DNA of 5,198 bases, taken from assembly GCA_018813405.1 (NCBI GenBank), contig JAHJBW010000173.1, positions 1 to 5,198 on the forward strand, in the 5' to 3' direction. Shown piece by piece: positions 1 through 5,198 of this stretch. This stretch comes from Candidatus Margulisiibacteriota bacterium (GTDB lineage Bacteria; Margulisbacteria; WOR-1; XYC2-FULL-46-14; JAHJBW01). Every line of letters starts with the position of its first letter. Position 1 is the stretch's first letter. Both the position numbers and the translations under genes were made by a program. The notes beneath the pieces were generated by a model. That model saw only the letters and a program-made list of their open reading frames with translations, ran no database searches and was not told the origin of the DNA.

Positions 1-52
1 AGGCAAATACTTCATATCTTTTTTAATGGACTGATAGTTCTTGGCGCCATAT
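1..52. other. Left-edge intergenic stretch, possible start of a next operon gene
   Basis: This is the sequence downstream of the 319-residue gene on the minus strand. No hairpin plus T-run that would act as a terminator is visible. On the minus strand an ATG at 15-13 opens a frame reading MKYLP up to the window edge, so a further operon gene could begin here. It has only a weak A-rich sequence, not a clear Shine-Dalgarno, in front of it, and five codons are too few to judge. Confidence 0.2.
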
Positions 53-1012
53 TTACTGGTAACGGCTTCGTGGAACCTGAATTCCAGGGCTTTTCTGGTA
101 TATTGCCTTAGCCCGGACATTAGCCCAATGCGCAGTTTGGGAAGGGCCTCCTTGAGAACCTGATGTATGGTCAAGGCTGGCCAGAACGTTCTCTCTGGCA
201 AGCCTGGCGGACAATGCTTTTGCGGCGGCCGGGTCAGCGCCGATGGAAAGCAGGTTCTTGAAGACATAGTCGGCCATGCGGGCAGAGGTCACGTTCGGAT
301 CGCTCCTCAATAACGCCCTGCTCTCAGCCTTTAACGCCCTATGGGGAAGCGGAGGAGGAAGACGTTTGCTGTTGGCGGACCTTTGCGGCGCCTGTTTCTT
401 TGCCGCTGCCGGCATTGGCACGGATAGTTTTTCATTAACCAGTGTGGGTGTTTGTTTTTTTGATACAAGTGTAAGCTTCTGTCTTTGAAGTACAAAGGTA
501 GGATCGTTGAACCCTACGGTCTTTTCCTGGTGAGGATTTACCCAGGTATCGCTTCCATGAGGGTTGACAAACATTGGATCAAGAACAAGGGTTGGCTGGC
601 CCTGAAGGTATGCCATTCTTTCCGACGAAATCCTTTTTGCGGCAGTTGGTATCAGGGATAGGCCCAGCATTATCGCGCCGACCCCAATCCCCAAAGTTGT
701 GTCGACTCCCCTGTTGGCAAGTGCCTGTTCAAGCTGTTCAGAAGGTTCATAGCTTACACAAACGACGTTCTCTGACTTGCCGTACTTTTGGGTCTTGTAC
801 ACGCTCCTTAGGGCGCTTGAGCTCACCAGAAAGAAGCGTTCACCCGCCTTGATAATGGAGAATTTGTTTGACTGGTTGACATCAAGCAAAAAAAGCTCGC
901 TTTCAAGGCGCTCGGGGGATATTTCCTCAAGAAATGCCCTGTTTTGCTTGCTCTGAGGCGAAAAACTAGGTATATTATTGATCTTATTGTCTGGCAATTT
1001 TGGGCCCTCCAT
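53..1012 (-). CDS. Hypothetical single-membrane-segment protein with Thr-x-Val motif array
   Basis: I do not recognise this 319-residue protein. Residues 1-100 are polar with no signal peptide. Residues 105-125 (TTLGIGVGAIMLGLSLIPTA plus A) are a plausible single membrane segment, followed by KR, which by the positive-inside rule favours a cytoplasmic C-terminal part. Residues 141-192 hold five Thr-x-Val motifs (T141, T156, T172, T181, T190), three of them as PTLV or PTFV, plus a duplicated VNPH (149-152 and 158-161). Residues 193-235 are basic and proline-rich (RLPPPLP at 217-223), probably disordered. Residues 236-282 look helical and Ala-rich. It is the third gene of the kinase operon, 33 bp after the 231-residue gene. 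The ATG at 1012 is the first in frame; its ribosome site is weak (GAGAG about 11 nt away). The Thr motifs beside a Ser/Thr kinase suggest a substrate, which is inference. Confidence 0.8.
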   Translation of the reverse strand: MEGPKLPDNKINNIPSFSPQSKQNRAFLEEISPERLESELFLLDVNQSNKFSIIKAGERFFLVSSSALRSVYKTQKYGKSENVVCVSYEPSEQLEQALANRGVDTTLGIGVGAIMLGLSLIPTAAKRISSERMAYLQGQPTLVLDPMFVNPHGSDTWVNPHQEKTVGFNDPTFVLQRQKLTLVSKKQTPTLVNEKLSVPMPAAAKKQAPQRSANSKRLPPPLPHRALKAESRALLRSDPNVTSARMADYVFKNLLSIGADPAAAKALSARLARENVLASLDHTSGSQGGPSQTAHWANVRAKAIYQKSPGIQVPRSRYQ

Positions 1013-1045
1013 AACGGTAATTGCTCTCTATATAATATATCGGGA
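1013..1045 (-). promoter_or_regulatory. Short AT-rich operon spacer with -10-like sequence
   Basis: This 33-bp gap separates the stand-alone domain gene from the membrane-protein gene. On the minus strand it contains TATATTATATAG, a possible -10 element about 18 nt before the ATG, then GAGAG. No convincing -35 box is visible. TATATAG-like sequence also precedes the other two operon genes. It may be an internal promoter or only an AT-rich spacer. Confidence 0.25.
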
Positions 1046-1741
1046 TTAGCGGGGTCTTACTTGCACGCCGGCCTGGCATTGGGCGAGGTATTGAAGGGCT
1101 GGAAATATGGTGTTCTTATAATATAAAATTGATTCGACGGTCGCGGGAACATCACATCCAAAAATCAGCGCAAGCTGTGCATTGATATTGTGCCGCTGGA
1201 AAAACGTGATCTGATCATCTTCCCTTGCAGATACTATATTGACAGATGTATTTTTACCTGAAAAAAGGTTATTATTTCTGCCTGCCGGCAACGGAAAGCC
1301 CCTGAAACGATCACCGTCCCAAACAGCAAGCACATTACCTCTTTCCCCGTCTATGAAATCAAAGTGAGGGAATACGCGATGGATCCTATCGAGGTCCGGG
1401 TCAAACCTGGAGCATATAAGAGCCGCTGCTTCGAGCAAACGGGCAAGTCCTACCCCGTCGTCCGGCCTTATCGGCTCAAGATACTCTTCAACACCAGGAA
1501 GCATGCCTTTGATGACTTTTGCAGCATTTCGAAAGAAGTGGGACTGGGATATTTGTCTTATTTCACAAAATTCTTGCCTGGCCTTTTCCTGAATATATGG
1601 CCTCTGGACACATGCAATATTGCCCATCATATCTCTTGCCCAGGACATATCTTTCCAGAACTTATTAATGGGTGTTGTCCTTCCGGAAGAAGTTGTCCCG
1701 GGAATTGAAGATATTGTTCCTATTCTTACTAATTTAGTCAT
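1046..1741 (-). CDS. Stand-alone paralogue of the kinase C-terminal domain
   Basis: This 231-residue protein has no recognised family, but residues 28-199 align nearly without gaps to residues 538-711 of the upstream kinase. Shared blocks are FWKDMSWAR (28-36), LPGVEEYLEPIR (81-92), ARLLEAAALICSRFD (100-114), HRVFPHF.FIDG (121-132), RGFP (147-150), FFQRHNI (180-186) and LIFGCDVP (192-199). By hand count about two thirds of residues 28-152 are identical, and fewer afterwards. Invariant His121, His126, Asp131, Arg183, His184, Cys196 and Asp197 are candidates for binding or catalysis. It has no kinase motifs, signal peptide or membrane segment, so it is probably cytoplasmic. The ATG at 1741 is supported by in-frame stops just upstream, but lacks a Shine-Dalgarno. 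It lies 34 bp after the kinase. It probably arose by tandem duplication of kinase sequence with loss of the catalytic part. Partner, competitor or adaptor roles are all possible. Confidence 0.88.
   Translation of the reverse strand: MTKLVRIGTISSIPGTTSSGRTTPINKFWKDMSWARDMMGNIACVQRPYIQEKARQEFCEIRQISQSHFFRNAAKVIKGMLPGVEEYLEPIRPDDGVGLARLLEAAALICSRFDPDLDRIHRVFPHFDFIDGERGNVLAVWDGDRFRGFPLPAGRNNNLFSGKNTSVNIVSAREDDQITFFQRHNINAQLALIFGCDVPATVESILYYKNTIFPALQYLAQCQAGVQVRPR
1361..1521. repeat. Long direct repeat, copy 1 (in stand-alone domain gene)
   Basis: This stretch aligns without gaps to 2100-2260 at an offset of 739 bp, with 145 of 161 bases identical by hand count. It encodes the LPGVEEYLEPIR to VFPHF part of the domain. 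The same offset also gives a 27-bp exact match at 1634-1660 and 2373-2399, coding the FWKDMSWAR block. Confidence 0.9.
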
Positions 1742-1783
1742 GCTATATTATTATCAGCCTTTGCCGGAAAAAATTTCACTTTT
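1738..1783. repeat. 46-bp junction repeat, copy 1 (kinase stop / next start)
   Basis: 41 of 46 bases match 4045-4090 with no gap. Read on the minus strand, this copy contains the last codons and TGA stop of the kinase (1778-1776), the whole 34-bp spacer, and the ATG of the 231-residue gene. A possible promoter lies inside it: GTGAAA, 18 nt, then GATAAT, eight nt before the ATG. That reading would give a very short or leaderless transcript and is speculative. Confidence 0.85.
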
Positions 1784-4010
1784 TGAGATGGGCCTGCTTC
1801 AAAGCTTGTTTTGCAGCCAGAATGCGAAGCGCGTCATTTATGGTGCTATTGTAATGTGTTGTCGAGGGAATGGAAACAGGCACATCGCACCCAAAGATCA
1901 GAACATACCGGGAATCAATATTATGCCTTTGGAAAAAGGTATAACCGGTAGCTTGTGGTTGGTTCACGACTAAACTGATAGAAGTCCCATATGAAAGAAG
2001 ATGTTCTACTTCTTTAATATCCGGGACAGGGAATCCGCGGACTTGTCCATCTTTATCAAAAATTGCAAGCATATTCGCCTTTTTCCCATCAATAAAAGCA
2101 AAGTGAGGGAATACGCGATGTACCCTATCGAGCTCCAGGTCAAACCTGGAGCATATAAGAGCAGCTGCTTCGAGCAAACGGGCAATCCCTGCCCCGTCGG
2201 CCGTCCTTATCGGCTCAAGATATTCTTCAACACCGGGAAGCAGGCATTCGATGACTTCTGGAGCGTCTAAATAGAAATGGTGCTGGGATAACATCATTTC
2301 TTCACAAAACCGTTCCCAGGTCTTTTCCTGAATATATCCCCTTTGGACAGATTCGCTATTGCCCAACCTATTTCTTGCCCAGGACATATCTTTCCAGAAA
2401 GGATTTTGGGGCCTTACAGCGTCTCTTGTTTGGACCGTCTCTGTTGTTATGGGCTTACTGCCGGGAATTCCAACTAAATTTTTCATCCTACTAAGGGCCA
2501 TTGAAAAATAATTTCTGACAGTTACAACCGTCCTGGGTGTTTCTTTGTGCGATCGATTTGCCTCCAACTCCACAAGCGTCGGCTCTTTAACAGGTTGTTT
2601 TGTATCCTTATCGCCCTCGCGAGGCTGTTCCGGAGCGCTCGCTTTTGGACTTTTTAGCTCCTCATTGATCTTTCGCAAAGAACTTAATATCTCATCATGT
2701 GCAGGACGCTCGCCGGGATCTTTGGCCGCCATGTTCCGCAAAAGCTCATCAAACAGGGCGGGAATATTGGGAAGCAATTCCCTAACCTTGGGGAATGGTG
2801 CAGAAAAGTGCATCTGTAATAACTCGTCTATGGTTTGCGCTTCAAAAGGTGTTTTCCCTGTCAAAAGCTCAAATAATGTACAGGCCAGTGAATATAGATC
2901 GGCCTTTGGATCGACCTGTTTTCCGGTTTGCATCGCTTCTGGAGAAATATAATGCGGTGTTCCATTGATCCTTTCTCCCACAACCTTGCCCGAAAGCTCC
3001 GAGATACCAAAGTCCGTGATCTTGATCATTATCCCTTTTTCGCTCTTAATCATGAGAAGGTTTTCCGGCTTAATATCACGATGAACGATCCCCGCCTCGC
3101 CAGCGGCCTTTAGTCCCTCGACAGATTGTTTGGCGATCTCAATTACTTCTTCCAGCGGCAAAGGCCCATTTTCGCCAAGATGATTGAAAAGAGATATTCC
3201 TTCAACACATTCCATGATGATCTGAAGCGGTTCCCCGCCTTCGCGCGGTTCCCGCAACTGAAAGACCATGACAACATTTGGGTGGTTTATTTTTGCCAGT
3301 AATTTTGCTTCGGCACGAAAAGTTTCTAATGCTTCCTGGTCCACTCGTTGCGCAAGAAGCTCCTTTATTGCCACTTTCCTGTTAAGTCCAAGGTCCTCAG
3401 CTTCTATAACCCTGCCAAACGCTCCCCTTCCCAATTCCTTTATCATTACCCGGGTCGGCAAAATCGTTCGAATTGCCTGCTTGTGTAAAGGCTCAGCTAG
3501 CGACAAGATGACAGGCTGAAGTTTTTCTCTCAGTTCCTGCCCAGACCTGGCATACAAGAATTGAACCAACAGTTGGGCTTCGGCCTCTGACCCTCCTATA
3601 TCAATAATGGATTGCCCTGAAGCTATTCTGGCTTGAATTTGGCCCAAGGCCGTTTCAAAAGCAGAAGTACCTTTCACACTCAAATACACCTGCCGCGCCA
3701 ACATGCGCACTTCATAAACTATTGCATTGATAGCAGAAAAGTCCTCAAGACCTGCAAGTTCATCTTTAGTAAAATATGCGTGAGGAATAACCGCGGCTTC
3801 GATCTCTTTTAGCTTGTGCGTTTCGCGTTGAAGTGAGGGTAACCATTCCATTATCAGGGCAAGAGACGCCTTTTTTGCTTCGAAAGACTCGCCTTTTTGC
3901 AATAAAGATCTCAAAACAAAGGGTAGTGATTGAATTTTGGTGCGCGGGGAATTATGCTTTCCACCTTTAAATTCGCCAGGCGACAGATAAAGCCCCTTTA
4001 TGCTGACCAT
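1776..4010 (-). CDS. Ser/Thr protein kinase with novel C-terminal domain
   Basis: This 744-residue cytoplasmic kinase phosphorylates Ser/Thr of unidentified proteins using ATP. Residues 1-187 are mostly helical with no known domain. The kinase domain spans about 188-450 and is complete: Gly loop GRGAFGRV (194-201), VAIK with Lys216, alpha-C Glu234, HRDIKPEN (310-317; catalytic Asp312), DFG (333-335), GTPHYISPE (350-358), Asp371 in DLYSLAC, and Arg435. It should be active. The activation loop is short, with Ser337, Ser340 and Thr351 but no Thr pair as in PknB. Residues 451-500 are a charged, Pro-rich linker with PTLV (477-480) and TVV (494-496). Residues 538-733 form the domain repeated in the next gene. 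It has no membrane segment and no PASTA repeats, unlike typical PknB. The ATG is preceded by GGAG at 4020-4017 with a 6-nt gap, and overlaps the stop of a 12-codon leader. It heads the operon. Confidence 0.95.
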   Translation of the reverse strand: MVSIKGLYLSPGEFKGGKHNSPRTKIQSLPFVLRSLLQKGESFEAKKASLALIMEWLPSLQRETHKLKEIEAAVIPHAYFTKDELAGLEDFSAINAIVYEVRMLARQVYLSVKGTSAFETALGQIQARIASGQSIIDIGGSEAEAQLLVQFLYARSGQELREKLQPVILSLAEPLHKQAIRTILPTRVMIKELGRGAFGRVIEAEDLGLNRKVAIKELLAQRVDQEALETFRAEAKLLAKINHPNVVMVFQLREPREGGEPLQIIMECVEGISLFNHLGENGPLPLEEVIEIAKQSVEGLKAAGEAGIVHRDIKPENLLMIKSEKGIMIKITDFGISELSGKVVGERINGTPHYISPEAMQTGKQVDPKADLYSLACTLFELLTGKTPFEAQTIDELLQMHFSAPFPKVRELLPNIPALFDELLRNMAAKDPGERPAHDEILSSLRKINEELKSPKASAPEQPREGDKDTKQPVKEPTLVELEANRSHKETPRTVVTVRNYFSMALSRMKNLVGIPGSKPITTETVQTRDAVRPQNPFWKDMSWARNRLGNSESVQRGYIQEKTWERFCEEMMLSQHHFYLDAPEVIECLLPGVEEYLEPIRTADGAGIARLLEAAALICSRFDLELDRVHRVFPHFAFIDGKKANMLAIFDKDGQVRGFPVPDIKEVEHLLSYGTSISLVVNQPQATGYTFFQRHNIDSRYVLIFGCDVPVSIPSTTHYNSTINDALRILAAKQALKQAHLKK
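2100..2260. repeat. Long direct repeat, copy 2 (in kinase C-terminal domain)
   Basis: Partner of 1361-1521, 90% identical over 161 bp, lying in the kinase codons for the LLPGVEEYLEP to VFPHF region. Immediately outside, for example 2040-2099 against its counterpart, the identity falls visibly although the reading frame stays aligned. Confidence 0.9.
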
Positions 4011-4048
4011 TATCTGCTCCGAAGTTTGGAGTTATCAATGCTTGTCAT
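4010..4048 (-). CDS. Possible 12-codon leader ORF overlapping the kinase start
   Basis: On the minus strand the ATG inside the 46-bp repeat (4048-4046) opens a frame reading MTSIDNSKLRSR and ending in TAA at 4012-4010. The stop shares its last base with the kinase ATG (TAATG), the arrangement seen in translationally coupled genes. The kinase Shine-Dalgarno GGAG lies inside the leader. The ATG is at the position equivalent to the start of the 231-residue gene, whose protein begins MTKL. The leader has no Shine-Dalgarno of its own. It could be a coupling leader or just the decayed start of a former duplicate. Confidence 0.4.
   Translation of the reverse strand: MTSIDNSKLRSR
4017..4020 (-). promoter_or_regulatory. 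Kinase ribosome binding site
   Basis: GGAG on the minus strand, six nt before the kinase ATG. It fixes the start at 4010 and is the clearest Shine-Dalgarno in the operon. It forms one arm of the palindrome CTCCGAAGTTTGGAG (4017-4031), so a small hairpin could mask it in the mRNA. Confidence 0.6.
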
Positions 4049-4090
4049 GCTATATAGTTATCAGCCGTTGGCGGAAGAAATTTCACTTTT
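4045..4090. repeat. 46-bp junction repeat, copy 2 (upstream of kinase)
   Basis: Partner of 1738-1783 with five mismatches and no gap. Here it sits in the divergent intergenic region. The TGA that stops the kinase in the other copy is kept at 4085-4083, but no gene ends there. The ATG at 4048-4046 opens the 12-codon leader. The repeat probably carries the promoter or leader that was duplicated along with the C-terminal domain. Confidence 0.85.
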
Positions 4091-4119
4091 CCAAAATATT
4101 TCCTGGGCATGAAATTTCT
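4076..4119. promoter_or_regulatory. 10-bp perfect inverted repeat, candidate operator or hairpin
   Basis: AGAAATTTCA at 4076-4085 and its exact reverse complement TGAAATTTCT at 4110-4119, separated by 24 bp. Each arm contains the palindrome GAAATTTC, with centres 34 bp apart, roughly three helical turns. That fits a pair of sites for a dimeric regulator serving both divergent genes. The copy of the left arm before the 231-residue gene has lost the palindrome's first G. Chance is possible because the core is AT-rich. Confidence 0.4.
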
Positions 4120-4143
4120 CATAAAGGGTGGCGATAAGAGATC

Positions 4144-4872
4144 ATGAACGTGAACGGGGTTTCAACACAGCAGAGGGTCAGGCAATTATTACCGGGAATA
4201 AAGAGAGCTATTCTCAAGGCTGAAGAAGGATTGACCGACCGAAAACCATGGCAGGTCCATGCCGAATCATCCTCCTATGCCATGACACAGGGGCCGAACC
4301 ATGCGGTCTATCACTCATCTGAGGGGGGAAGTTTGCTCACAACTCTGGACAACCTTAAGCTTGATCCCGGGCTTATATTCGGCGATCTGGGCGCGGGCCT
4401 TGGAATGGCGTGTTTTGCGGCCGCCGGCTATTTCAATGATGTGGTGGGTTTTGAGGTGGATGAAAGATTCCATAATGCCGCGGAAGAGATCAGAATATCT
4501 TTTGGTCTTGATAGCATCCTTTTTCTTCATCAAGATTTTACTGCTAGAACATACAGCTTTAAATATCTTGGGGTAGTATATTTTTATAAGCCTTTCTTTG
4601 AGAATTTCAATCTTATCATGGGAGCAACACTATTAAGGCTTTCCACGGGTGCCATCATCATTTCAAGAGGAGCATGTGACAGCAGTATATTCCCTTCTGA
4701 ATACTTCAGGGAATTGCCGGAAAGTGTTAAGAGAGCATCTTATCTGGAAACACTAAGGATATATGAAAAGACCCATGACGCGGATCCATCGCTTATAAAA
4801 CACCTCTTGAGCCAGGCAGAACAGACTAGTCCGGATCAGGCAATCTCAAGCCCAGATCGACCCGGAAAATAG
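4144..4872 (+). CDS. Class I SAM-dependent methyltransferase, substrate unknown
   Basis: This 242-residue protein should transfer a methyl group from S-adenosylmethionine to an unidentified substrate. Motif I is FGDLGAGLGMA (79-89), the glycine-rich SAM loop. The acidic end of beta-2 is VGFEVDE (101-107), with Glu104 expected to bind the ribose. HQDF (129-132) fits the adenine-side motif, and VVYFYKPF (144-151) is strand beta-4 with Lys-Pro in place of the NPPY of DNA or glutamine methyltransferases. Residues 1-45 are a helical N-terminal extension. The chain is short, with only one central domain. It diverges from the kinase. The ATG at 4144 has only a weak AAGAG close by; the next Met is at residue 47. 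The last 15 residues lie within the overlap with the convergent gene and look like a disordered tail. The fold is confident, the target unknown. Confidence 0.85.
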   Translation: MNVNGVSTQQRVRQLLPGIKRAILKAEEGLTDRKPWQVHAESSSYAMTQGPNHAVYHSSEGGSLLTTLDNLKLDPGLIFGDLGAGLGMACFAAAGYFNDVVGFEVDERFHNAAEEIRISFGLDSILFLHQDFTARTYSFKYLGVVYFYKPFFENFNLIMGATLLRLSTGAIIISRGACDSSIFPSEYFRELPESVKRASYLETLRIYEKTHDADPSLIKHLLSQAEQTSPDQAISSPDRPGK

Positions 4873-5198
4873 CGCCGCTATCCAATGTCTCACCAGGAAT
4901 GAATCCCCCCGTCTTATAACCCCCGGTGATATCCAGCTTTACATAATTGATATTCACGCCAAAGGTAATTGTGCCTGCCCCGCCAAACTGCCCGTTCTGT
5001 TTCCACAGGTCGGCCGAAGCGCCAAAGTTTATGCTGGTAAGCGGAGTAAGCTGTATCGGCCAATTATGCAGGGTGATATTGCCGCCGTACGAGTTCTCCA
5101 TTCCAGAGTTTACCGTAAAACGAAAGGCCATGTCCGCGGCCACATCATTTATCTTAACAGGGGCAGTGACGCGGTATTCCGGGCCATAGGCGGGGAAA
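4826..5198 (-). CDS. C-terminal end of an outer-membrane beta-barrel-like protein (partial)
   Basis: The frame is open to the right edge, so only the last 123 residues are seen, beginning FPAYGPEYRV; the true start is outside. The chain shows alternating polar/apolar stretches with aromatic residues, such as ADMAFRFTVNSG, NITLHNWPIQL, TSINFGASADLW, GAGTITFGVNINYVKLDITG and GAIFRVDLGLRL, separated by Gly/Asn-rich turns. This is the pattern of antiparallel strands in an outer-membrane barrel. It ends LRLPDPD and lacks the terminal aromatic residue of the classical BAM signal, although FRVDLGLRL could be the final strand. The TAG stop at 4828-4826 lies inside the convergent methyltransferase gene. 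A transporter, a porin-like protein or a conserved surface protein are all possible. A GTG at 5143 in this frame is internal and need not be a start. Confidence 0.65.
   Translation of the reverse strand, partial: FPAYGPEYRVTAPVKINDVAADMAFRFTVNSGMENSYGGNITLHNWPIQLTPLTSINFGASADLWKQNGQFGGAGTITFGVNINYVKLDITGGYKTGGFIPGETLDSGAIFRVDLGLRLPDPD

Larger units (their letters stand above)
4011..4143. promoter_or_regulatory. Divergent kinase / methyltransferase regulatory region
   Basis: These 133 bp separate the divergent kinase and methyltransferase starts, so promoters for both directions should lie here. Towards the kinase, GTGAAA - 18 nt - GATAAC, just before the leader ATG, is a weak promoter candidate that is also present in the repeat copy before the 231-residue gene. 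No good consensus boxes are visible towards the methyltransferase. The region also holds the 10-bp inverted repeat at 4076-4119 and the palindrome at 4017-4031. Confidence 0.5.

Noticed and set aside
12..50. 12-codon minus-strand frame (MAPRTISPLKKI) ending ATGA onto the possible next start, similar in layout to the kinase leader.
   Set aside because: It has no Shine-Dalgarno or sequence similarity to the kinase leader, and the downstream gene is unproven.
1046..1741. The stand-alone domain gene as a pseudogene fragment of the kinase.
   Set aside because: The frame is intact from an ATG with its own upstream region to a proper stop, and all conserved domain blocks survive, so it looks maintained.
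1620..1973. Plus-strand frame of 117 codons across the kinase / stand-alone gene junction.
   Set aside because: It is antisense to two well-supported genes, and its resemblance to the frame at 4038-4112 is explained by the 46-bp repeat.
2545..2952. Plus-strand frame of 135 codons inside the kinase gene.
   Set aside because: It lies opposite conserved kinase-domain codons, lacks recognisable protein features and has no plausible ribosome site.
4301..4576. Alternative 91-codon plus frame and a 72-codon minus frame inside the methyltransferase.
   Set aside because: Both are shadows of the motif-bearing methyltransferase frame.
4860..4920. Intrinsic terminator between the convergent genes.
   Set aside because: I found no GC-rich hairpin followed by a T-run on either strand there.

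Overview
The window looks like bacterial chromosomal DNA of moderate GC content from a diderm (outer-membrane-bearing) organism. The evidence is a truncated gene at the right edge whose product reads like the last strands of an outer-membrane beta-barrel. A eukaryotic-type Ser/Thr kinase with unfamiliar companion proteins would suit one of the less-studied diderm phyla (Omnitrophota, Elusimicrobiota or WOR-1/Saganbacteria type). That placement is a weak impression, not something the sequence proves. There are no RNA genes, CRISPR arrays, insertion sequences or tRNAs.

Layout. A minus-strand operon runs right to left from about 4050 to the left edge. First comes a 744-residue soluble Ser/Thr kinase (1776-4010) with a helical N-terminal region, a complete kinase domain, a Pro/charged linker and a C-terminal domain I do not recognise. 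After 34 bp comes a 231-residue protein (1046-1741) that is essentially a free-standing second copy of that C-terminal domain. After another 33 bp comes a 319-residue protein (53-1012) with one probable membrane segment and an array of Thr-x-Val motifs. Diverging from the kinase is a plus-strand class I SAM-dependent methyltransferase (4144-4872). Its 3' end overlaps by 47 bp the convergent 3' end of the partial beta-barrel gene (4826 to the right edge, minus strand).

The most interesting part is the duplicated module. The kinase C-terminal domain and the stand-alone protein share about 55-60% of residues overall, but a 161-bp core is 90% identical at DNA level, which suggests recent exchange between the copies. 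A 46-bp segment lies at the kinase/231-residue junction, where it includes the kinase stop codon and the next gene's ATG. It recurs in front of the kinase itself, where its ATG opens a 12-codon leader ORF that overlaps the kinase start as TAATG. The intergenic region facing the methyltransferase also holds a perfect 10-bp inverted repeat and a short palindrome containing Shine-Dalgarno-like sequences on both strands.

Working model (inference): the kinase senses or recruits through its C-terminal domain, the free copy acts as partner, competitor or substrate, and the membrane-anchored TxV protein is a candidate phospho-acceptor, since the same PTLV motif occurs in the kinase linker. The methyltransferase may share regulation through the divergent promoter region. 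No function has been shown for the duplicated domain.
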